Source of the DNA: BP-464 sp045805505
GTDB lineage: Bacteria > Actinomycetota > Thermoleophilia > Solirubrobacterales > Solirubrobacteraceae
Direction: 5' to 3'
Length of the DNA: 13,086 nt
Assembly: GCA_045805505.1 (NCBI GenBank)
Contig: JBJMLA010000067.1
Span: 1-13,086 of the forward strand
Numbering within the stretch: the stretch's first letter is position 1; every line of letters begins with the position of its first letter. Of the stretch, positions 7,620-13,086 are shown one piece after another. The position numbers and the translations under genes were made by a program. The notes below the pieces were generated by a model that made no database searches, was not told the DNA's origin, and saw only the letters and a list, made by a program, of their open reading frames with translations.

Positions 7620-8060
7620 CTAGCCGCGGCGTGCGCGCTCGAGCGCCTCTACCTGCTCCTGCTTGCGCATGATGATGTGCTCGAGGCGGTGCTCGAGGGC
7701 CTCGGACTCCGCGTCGCCACCGCCGGCCTGGATGACCGCCGCTACCGCGTCGATGGCTTCGTGCTCGGCCTCCAGGAGCCAGGCGAACGCGTCGTCGGCC
7801 TTGGCGTGGAACTGCAGGTCGGCGACCCTGGTCGTCGACTCGGCGCCCAGGGCGACGATCTTCTCCACCAGCCGGCGAGCGTCGTCGAGCTCGGCGCTCG
7901 CGTAGGCGTAGAGCTGCGGCCCGAGCGCGACGTGGGCGAAGCCGGTCAGGCTGCCGGCCACGAGGCTGTAGGCCAGGCTCGAGCGGTACTGCACCCGCAG
8001 TGCATCGTTGAGCGCGCTGATCGCCCGGTCGTGATCGAGCGGTTCGTCGGGATCGGCCAT
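7620..8060 (-). CDS. Ferritin-like four-helix protein with altered metal site
   Basis: This 146-aa, almost entirely helical protein aligns by eye with bacterioferritin/ferritin-like proteins: helix A (LNDALRVQYRSSLAY, 17-31), helix B (about 47-72, ASAELDDARRLVEKIVALGA), helix C (about 87-111, DAFAWLLEAEHEAIDAVAAVI) and helix D (about 117-143, HRLEHIIMRKQEQVEALERA). In that alignment the bacterioferritin di-iron ligands read E18→Q24, E51→E57, H54→D60, E94→E97, E127→K133 and H130→Q136, so only two of six are kept. Iron oxidation is therefore doubtful; a structural role or a different metal is possible. Only this ATG starts before helix A. The start codon lies inside a strong RNA hairpin. The family assignment is moderate, because it rests on pattern only. 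Confidence 0.75.
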   Translation of the reverse strand: MADPDEPLDHDRAISALNDALRVQYRSSLAYSLVAGSLTGFAHVALGPQLYAYASAELDDARRLVEKIVALGAESTTRVADLQFHAKADDAFAWLLEAEHEAIDAVAAVIQAGGGDAESEALEHRLEHIIMRKQEQVEALERARRG

Positions 8061-8088
8061 GGCGGCGGGGCTACCCCACCACCATGGC
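8056..8088 (-). promoter_or_regulatory. 15-bp hairpin covering the start codon of the ferritin-like gene
   Basis: In the minus-strand RNA the 5' arm GCCAUGGUGGUGGGG pairs along its whole length with the 3' arm CCCCGCCGCCAUGGC around a three-base UAG loop: 13 Watson-Crick pairs and 2 G·U pairs. The two wobbles are pairable only in this strand; the other strand would have A·C mismatches. The AUG of the ferritin-like gene (8060-8058) is in the 3' arm. The 5' arm also contains AUG GUG GUG GGG UAG, a four-codon mini-ORF whose stop is the loop. No U-tract follows, so an intrinsic terminator is unlikely. The structure is seen; a role in translation control is inferred. Confidence 0.5.
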
Positions 8089-8099
8089 GCTGACGCGCG

Positions 8100-10085
8100 T
8101 CAGGCGCCGACGGCGCGCTGGTAGCCGTTGTTGCCTTCGGAGGACTCGTTCACCGTGTTGCCCACGTCGGCGGTCAGCGCGATCGTGCGGCCCGCGCAGG
8201 CGCCCGCGATCGTGCCGACGACCGAGCTGTGCGCGCCCGCGGCGACGTTCTGCGCCCCGAAGGAGGACGTCACGTCCCCCACGCCGCCCGTGGCGGACAC
8301 GCCGATCTGCGAGGGCGACGACATCGCCTCGCCGCGGTTGACGAGGTCGACGGTCAGCTCGCAGTTGCCGCCGACGTCGGCGTTGGTGAAGCCGTCGATT
8401 GCCAGGTCGGCAAGCGCGCCGGCCGGCGCGCCCTGCTGCGGGCCGTTCTGCTGCGGACCACCCTGCTGCGGGCCGTTCTGCTGCGGAGGCGTGCAGCCGG
8501 GCAGGCAGACCGCGATGGTCAGGCCGGTCCGGTCGGTGCCGCCGGGGCGCGACTCGTCGACGGCCTGCAGCGGGAGCCGCAGCGTCTGGCCGGCCGGATC
8601 GATCCCGTTGGCCCGCAGGCAGCCGCCGAGGTCGAACGTGAGCTTGAGCGTGTTGCTCGCCGACGGCGTCGCGTCGTTCGCGGCGTCCTGCAGCGGGAAC
8701 AGCTGGTTGTAGATGCCGTCCTCGCCGCCGGCGGCCGGGCGCAGCGTCGAGGAGAGCCCCGAGTAGCGCGTCGCGCCGCAGCCGAGCTCGCGGCCGTTCA
8801 GGCTCAGTGGGACGCCGTAGCGCAGGTGGCCCATGTCGACGAAGTCGGCCTCGCCGTCGAACCCGGCGCGCTGGGGGCGCCAGAAGGTCAGCGTGATCTT
8901 GTCGCCCGACATCTGCAGCGGGTTCTGGTCCGAGCCGGTGGACGAGTCGCTCGCGGGATAGGTGATCGCGACAGGACCGGCGCCGCCGTCGTAGCTGGCC
9001 AGCGCCGGCGAGGAGACGAAGAACAGGCTCAGGGCGGTGGGCACCGTGAGGACGCCGCCGGGAGTGGTGAAGCGCACCTGGTAGAGGTCGCCCGCGTGGA
9101 GGTCCGCCGTCGTGGCGTTGGGCTTGATCTCGATCGAGTGCACGGCGCCGTGGGACTGATCGCCGTTGCGGTTGACCGGCACGTCCGGGAAGCCGTCGTG
9201 GTTGGCGTCGAGCGTGATCCACTTCTGGTTCTGCACGCCAGTCGGCGAGTTGCCACCGTCGCCCATCGTGGCGAAGCCGTCGCCGGAGCGGCAGTAGGGC
9301 AGCGCGCCGCAGTCGACGTCGACCGACGAGACCGTGGCGCCCCGCGCGTAGTGGTCGTCGAGATAGAAGTTCAGGCTCGTGTTCTCCTTGACGAGCGTGT
9401 CGACCGCGGCCGTGCTGATGCCCGCGGCGTTCGCGTTGAGCGCTCGCGACATCATCACCTCGAGGTCGGAGAACAGGCCGGCCGTGCTCGTCCTGGCGGT
9501 CTGCGGATCGACGCCGTCCATCGTGAGATTGCCGTTGTCGTCGGCGTCGAAGGTGCTGGGCACGCCGTCCTTGTCGGGATCGGCGCCCGCGCCCGTCGCA
9601 CCGGCGTTCGTGGCCGCGGCCACCGCGCGCCCCTTGGCCTTCATGCGGACGAAGCCGAGCCTGCCCGCCCCGAGCGGGCCGCCGTTCTTCGCCGTGCGGA
9701 CGGCGCCGCTCTTCGACACCGCCTTCCTCGGTGCCTTGACGGCCGCAAAGCCATCCTTGAGCGTGAGCCTCCCGAGCTTTCCGCCCTTGCCCGACAGGGT
9801 CACGAGCGCCTTGCGCCCGGCCTTGCCGAGGACCACCGGACCGAAGTAGCGCCCGGTCGGCGTCACGAGCTGGAGCGTGGAGCCCGCGCCCTTGAGCTTG
9901 AGCGCGAACTTCCCGTCGCCGCCGACCTTGGCGACCGCGGACTGGCCCGATGGAGCCATGGCCAGGACGGTGTAGCCCTTGCCGCCGGCGAGCGTGCCGG
10001 AGACGGTGGCCGCGGGAGCGGCGGCGGGCAGCAGGAGGACGGCCGTGAGGCCGAGCAGCGAGAGCCGGTTCATGGACCGGGTCAT
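8100..10085 (-). CDS. Secreted protein with Ca-binding-like loops and C-terminal CARDB domain
   Basis: This 661-aa protein has a classic Sec signal peptide: a basic start (MTRSMNR), a hydrophobic core (8-19) and AAAPAA cleavage around residues 24-27, so it should act outside the membrane. After a beta-rich Gly/Lys region (28-115) come DPDKDGVPSTFDADDNG (169-185) and DANHDGFPD (293-301), both like thrombospondin type-3/dockerin calcium loops. Residues of about 200-530 are a large domain I cannot name. A Pro/Gln/Gly/Asn linker (PPQQNGPQQGGPQQNG, about 533-552) leads to a C-terminal domain (559-661) with the CARDB pattern, ending NTVNESSEGNN. There are eight cysteines, an even number that suits disulfides, and no sortase or lipobox signal. 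A second Met at residue 5 (10073) is an alternative start. It may be a cell-surface or matrix protein; no enzyme motif was seen. Confidence 0.85.
   Translation of the reverse strand: MTRSMNRLSLLGLTAVLLLPAAAPAATVSGTLAGGKGYTVLAMAPSGQSAVAKVGGDGKFALKLKGAGSTLQLVTPTGRYFGPVVLGKAGRKALVTLSGKGGKLGRLTLKDGFAAVKAPRKAVSKSGAVRTAKNGGPLGAGRLGFVRMKAKGRAVAAATNAGATGAGADPDKDGVPSTFDADDNGNLTMDGVDPQTARTSTAGLFSDLEVMMSRALNANAAGISTAAVDTLVKENTSLNFYLDDHYARGATVSSVDVDCGALPYCRSGDGFATMGDGGNSPTGVQNQKWITLDANHDGFPDVPVNRNGDQSHGAVHSIEIKPNATTADLHAGDLYQVRFTTPGGVLTVPTALSLFFVSSPALASYDGGAGPVAITYPASDSSTGSDQNPLQMSGDKITLTFWRPQRAGFDGEADFVDMGHLRYGVPLSLNGRELGCGATRYSGLSSTLRPAAGGEDGIYNQLFPLQDAANDATPSASNTLKLTFDLGGCLRANGIDPAGQTLRLPLQAVDESRPGGTDRTGLTIAVCLPGCTPPQQNGPQQGGPQQNGPQQGAPAGALADLAIDGFTNADVGGNCELTVDLVNRGEAMSSPSQIGVSATGGVGDVTSSFGAQNVAAGAHSSVVGTIAGACAGRTIALTADVGNTVNESSEGNNGYQRAVGA
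8431..8487 (-). repeat. Tandem repeat encoding the PQQNG/PQQGG linker
   Basis: Two direct copies of a 30-bp unit begin at 8431 and 8461; the first 27 bases of each are identical, and the copies then diverge. Each unit itself holds two related 15-bp subunits coding for PQQ-N/G-G. It lies in frame within the secreted protein and forms the flexible linker before the CARDB domain. Near-identity at the DNA level, including synonymous positions, suggests recent slippage duplication, so length variation between strains is likely. Confidence 0.85.
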
Positions 10086-10114
10086 CGGTCCGAGCGCTGA
10101 CGACTTGAGCGCGT

Positions 10115-13086
10115 CTAGGCGACTTGTGCGGAGTCTGCCTCGGCCACCGCGTCGGCGACCACCTCACGCGGGAGCTTGCGCGAGACAACCTTTGAAACGC
10201 CGTCGTCTCCCATCGACACGCCGTAGAGGGTGTCGGCGGCCTCCATCGTGCGCTTCTGGTGGGTCACGACGATGAACTGCGCTTCCTTGGAGTGGCGCTC
10301 GAGGAGGTTGAGGAAGCGGGTGATGTTGAGGTCGTCGAGCGCGGCCTCGACCTCGTCGAGGATGTAGAACGGGCACGGCTTCGCCAGGAACACGCTGAAC
10401 AGGAAGGCCAGGGCGGTCATCGACTTCTCGCCGCCCGAGAGCAGTGTCAGGCGCTTCATCGCCTTGCCGGCGGGCGTGATCTCGATCTCCACGCCGACAT
10501 CCTCGTCGGGGCCGGCGTCGCCGGTCGCCTCGGCCTCGGCCTCGGCGTCCGCAGCCTGCTCCGAGGCCTCCGCGTCCGTGAGGGCGCTCTCGCCGCCGAG
10601 CACCGGACGCGGGCCGCTGTCCTCGCGGACGAGGCGCAGGCGCCCGCGGCCTCCCGGGAAGAGCTCCTGGGAGATGCGCTCGAAGTTCGCCGCGGCGGCG
10701 GTGAACGTCTCCTCGAACGTCTCGCGGATCTGACGATCGGTGTCGCGGATCAGCGTCTTGAGCTCGCGCAGCGCGGTCTCGAGATCGGTGCGCTGCGCCT
10801 CGAGCTCCTCGACGTAGGCGATCGCCTCGTCGTACTCGGCCTTGGCCAGCGGGTTGACCGGGCCGAGCTGCTCACGCCGGCGCGCCAGCCGCTCGATGCG
10901 GTCGCGCAGCGCCTGAGCCTGCTCGGAAGCCAGCGGCTCCTCGGCCGGTGCGGCCTCCAGGCCCAGCTTCTCGGCGAGCCCGGTGAGCTCGGTGTCCGCG
11001 TCGGCGGACTGGTCGCGCGCCTGCTGGGCGCGGACCTCGGCGCCGGTCAATGCGTCGCCGCGCTCGCGCAGGGTGTTCTGGATGGCCGCTTCCTCGGCGG
11101 CGCACGCGCGCAGTCGCTCGGCCACGCCCTCGCCCGCGGCGCGGTCGTCGGCCAGGTCGGCCTCGAGCGTCTCCAGCCGGGTGGCGATCGCCTCGCCGGC
11201 CTCGGCCATGGCGACGGCCACCCGCTCGGCCAGCGGGACCAGCGCCCGGTCGGCCTCGAGCTTGCCGGTCAGGAACGTGATGCGTGCGGCGCGTTCCTCG
11301 CGCTCCCGGGCCGCCCGCTCGGCGACGCGGCGCTCGGCCGCCAGCTCGCCCTCGAGCTGCGCGCGGCGCACGGCGCCCGCGCCCTCGTGCGGGGACTTGC
11401 GGCGCTGCTCGATGACCCAGCCCGCGCGGCGCTCCTCCTCCACGGCGGCGGTCGAGGCCCGGTCGGCGTCGCGCAGGGCGCGATCGGACTCGTCGCGCGT
11501 GGCGTTGGCCGCGGCGGCGGCGACGCCGGCGGCCTCGACGGCAGCCAGCGCGGCCTGCTCGGCCTGCAGCGCCTTCTCGGCGTCTCCGATCAGCGCGTCG
11601 CGGCGGTTGCGCTCGGCCAGCACGCGCTCCTCGCCGCCGGCGGGCGCCTGGCGCAGCTCGCCCGTGGCGGCCAGCCAGACGCGGCCGTCGCGGGTCACCG
11701 CGACGCCGCAGAAGTCCGCGGGAACGCTCGCCAGGTCGTCGACGACGACGGCATCGGCGAGGAAGCGGGCAGCGACCTCGGCGGCGGGGCCGCGGACAAG
11801 CGTCACGAGCGGGATTCCGACGGTGGTGTCCTGTCCAGAGGGCGTTTCCGGCCCAGAACCCAGGACGGCTTGCACGATCGTGCGGCCGCCGTTGGCCCCC
11901 GCGCCGTCGAGCAGCGCGTGCGCGCCGGCCACGTCGTCGGCGAGCGCCGCGCTGAGGCGGTCGTGCAGCGCCGCGGCCACGGCCCGCTCGTAGCCCGGCT
12001 CGACCTCGAGCTCGTCGGCGAGCGACGAAGCGCCCTTGATCGTGCCGGCGTGGGTGCGCAGGAACTGGTTGGCGGCGGCGAGCTCGGCGCCGATCCGCGA
12101 CGCCTCGCGGCGCGCGGCCTCCGCGCTCGTCTCGGCCGCGCGGACGGCGCGGCGAGCGGTCTCGGCGGCCTCGTCGGCCTCCTTGAGCGCGCCGCGCTTG
12201 GCCTCGGTCTCCTCGCGCACGGTGAGGACGCGCGCGGCGGCCTCGGTCTTCATGCGCTCCAGGCCCTCGAGCTCGCGCTCGAGCTGCTGCTCGTGCTCGG
12301 CGGCGAGCTGCTCGAGCTCGGCCTCCAGGGCCTCGATGCGCTGGTGGCCGGCCTCGTCGGGCGTGTCCTCGGCGGCCTGCGCGCGCAGGACGGTGAGCTG
12401 GTGCTCGCGCGCCTGGACCCGCTCGGCCAGCATCGAGGCGGTCTCCTGCGTGCGCTCGAGGCGCAGCCCGACCCGCTCGGCGCTCGAGCGGGCGCGGAAC
12501 ACGCGCTGGGCCAGCGCCTCACGCTGCTCGGTGCGGGCGGCCAGCGCCTCCTCGGCCTCCTGGCGGCGCCCGGCGACCTCGGTCAGCTTGGCCTGGGCCT
12601 CCTCGCGCGCGGCGCGAGCGGTCGTCGCGGCTTCCTCGGCGGCGGCCAGCGCCTCGCGCGACGCGCGGACGGCATCGCGAGCGAGCTCCCAGCGCGCCTC
12701 GGTGCTCTGGCGCTCCAGGCGCTCGTGCAGCTCGGCGGCCTCGGCCTGGCGCTTAAGCGGCCGCAGTCGTGAGCGTGCCTCGCGCTCGATGTCGAGCGCC
12801 CGGTCCAGGTTGTCCTGCGTGCGCTCGAGCTTGAGCTGGGCGCGGCGCCGGCGCTTACGGTGCTTGCCCAGGCCGGCGGCCTCCTCGATCAGCAGGCGGC
12901 GGTCCTTGGGCTTGGAGGTGACGATCGCCTCCACGCGGCCCTGGGACACGACGGAGTGCATCTCCTTGCCGAGCCCGGTGTCCGACAGCAGCTCGAGCAC
13001 GTCGACCAGCCGGCAGCGGGCGCCGTTTAGCCGGTACTCGCCCTCGCCGCTGCGGTCGAGCTTGCGGACGATCGAGATCTCGCCGA
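10115..13086 (-). CDS. smc: Chromosome segregation ATPase SMC, 5' end off window
   Basis: SMC is the DNA-organising ATPase that, with ScpA and ScpB, condenses and segregates chromosomes. About 989 codons are visible. The reading frame is open through 13084, so the first hundred or so residues (including the Walker A P-loop) lie beyond the right edge; the GTG at 13000 is internal and not the start. Seen in order: the end of the N-terminal head (LNGARCRLVDVLELL, TGLGKEMHS, SQGRVEAIV, EEAAGLGKHRKRRR; 13084-12830), the first long Glu/Ala/Arg coiled coil, the hinge (about 12060-11590, from IKGASSLADELEVEPGYERA), the returning coiled coil, and the C-terminal head with signature LSGGEKSMTALAFLF (near 10440-10400) and Walker B FYILDEVEAALDD (near 10369-10331). 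A run rich in Ala/Glu/Asp sits just before the signature (about 10501-10595). Extrapolated length is about 1,100 aa, slightly short for the family. Confidence 0.97.
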   Translation of the reverse strand, partial: GEISIVRKLDRSGEGEYRLNGARCRLVDVLELLSDTGLGKEMHSVVSQGRVEAIVTSKPKDRRLLIEEAAGLGKHRKRRRRAQLKLERTQDNLDRALDIEREARSRLRPLKRQAEAAELHERLERQSTEARWELARDAVRASREALAAAEEAATTARAAREEAQAKLTEVAGRRQEAEEALAARTEQREALAQRVFRARSSAERVGLRLERTQETASMLAERVQAREHQLTVLRAQAAEDTPDEAGHQRIEALEAELEQLAAEHEQQLERELEGLERMKTEAAARVLTVREETEAKRGALKEADEAAETARRAVRAAETSAEAARREASRIGAELAAANQFLRTHAGTIKGASSLADELEVEPGYERAVAAALHDRLSAALADDVAGAHALLDGAGANGGRTIVQAVLGSGPETPSGQDTTVGIPLVTLVRGPAAEVAARFLADAVVVDDLASVPADFCGVAVTRDGRVWLAATGELRQAPAGGEERVLAERNRRDALIGDAEKALQAEQAALAAVEAAGVAAAAANATRDESDRALRDADRASTAAVEEERRAGWVIEQRRKSPHEGAGAVRRAQLEGELAAERRVAERAAREREERAARITFLTGKLEADRALVPLAERVAVAMAEAGEAIATRLETLEADLADDRAAGEGVAERLRACAAEEAAIQNTLRERGDALTGAEVRAQQARDQSADADTELTGLAEKLGLEAAPAEEPLASEQAQALRDRIERLARRREQLGPVNPLAKAEYDEAIAYVEELEAQRTDLETALRELKTLIRDTDRQIRETFEETFTAAAANFERISQELFPGGRGRLRLVREDSGPRPVLGGESALTDAEASEQAADAEAEAEATGDAGPDEDVGVEIEITPAGKAMKRLTLLSGGEKSMTALAFLFSVFLAKPCPFYILDEVEAALDDLNITRFLNLLERHSKEAQFIVVTHQKRTMEAADTLYGVSMGDDGVSKVVSRKLPREVVADAVAEADSAQVA

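Noticed and set aside
8229..10100. 623-codon plus-strand frame opposite the secreted protein
   Set aside because: Val/Gly/Arg/Ala-rich translation without domains; explained by codon bias of the real minus-strand gene.
10086..10114. Possible hairpin (GCGCT/AGCGC) between smc and the secreted-protein gene
   Set aside because: Five-bp stem with a 9-nt loop and no T-run; too weak to call a terminator or regulatory site.
8071..10188. 705-codon minus-strand frame overlapping the secreted-protein gene
   Set aside because: Its product is an Arg-rich out-of-frame reading with no signal peptide or domain. The overlapping 661-codon frame has a signal peptide, calcium loops and a CARDB end. Only its last few codons (the MVVG mini-ORF in the hairpin) are of any interest.
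10259..12772. 837-codon open frame on the plus strand opposite smc
   Set aside because: Its translation is a low-complexity Leu/Gly/Arg/Ala string, a mirror of the G/C third positions and Glu/Ala-rich coiled coil of smc. It has no recognisable domain, and the smc frame is certain.
1..13086. Mobile elements, CRISPR, tRNA or rRNA, attachment sites
   Set aside because: No transposase or integrase reading frame, spaced direct-repeat array, tRNA-like cloverleaf or rRNA stretch was seen; coding density is nearly complete with uniform composition.

Overview
The window is very G+C-rich DNA (about 70% or more by eye). Third codon positions are almost all G or C, and this creates long spurious reading frames on the opposite strand. 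Every gene I can support lies on the minus strand, so transcription runs from right (13086) to left (1). A clear SMC–FtsY–Ffh set, an actinobacterial-looking SMC head, an F420-type (Ddn/DUF385) oxidoreductase and a CARDB-type secreted protein together suggest an actinobacterium, quite possibly of the Thermoleophilia/Solirubrobacterales type. The lineage is an inference, because no rRNA or marker phylogeny is present.

Layout in transcription order: smc (10115-13086, 5' end off the window); a secreted Ca-binding-like/CARDB protein (8100-10085); a small ferritin-like helical protein (7620-8060); ftsY (6594-7592); a Ddn-type deazaflavin oxidoreductase (6080-6583); a short NfeD protein (5655-6080); an SPFH/stomatin-QmcA protein (4718-5641); a class I SAM O-methyltransferase (4102-4734); a 12-TM MMPL transporter with a C-terminal DUF2267-like domain (1354-4050); a small two-TM protein of unknown function (920-1357); and ffh (1-913, 3' end off the window). 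The genes are packed tightly. The longest gap is 51 bp (4051-4101), four junctions are within 13 nt and three more overlap, so one long polycistron or two overlapping transcription units are plausible.

How the genes may work together: Ffh (SRP54) and FtsY (the SRP receptor) are the two GTPases of co-translational membrane targeting. They are usual neighbours of smc, which encodes the chromosome condensation/segregation ATPase. Here a membrane module sits between ftsY and ffh: NfeD plus SPFH (a known pair that forms membrane-domain scaffolds), a methyltransferase, and an MMPL exporter with its small two-TM partner. Whether this is a functional pathway or only a convenient highly expressed locus cannot be decided from the sequence.

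The most unusual features are: (1) a 15-bp RNA hairpin at 8056-8088 that buries the start codon of the ferritin-like gene and carries a four-codon mini-ORF in its 5' arm; (2) an MMPL–DUF2267 fusion; (3) loss of several ferroxidase-type ligands in the ferritin-like protein; and (4) an acidic insertion in the SMC head just before the ABC signature. I see no rRNA, tRNA, CRISPR array, insertion sequence or phage gene, and no gene-free stretch longer than 51 bp.
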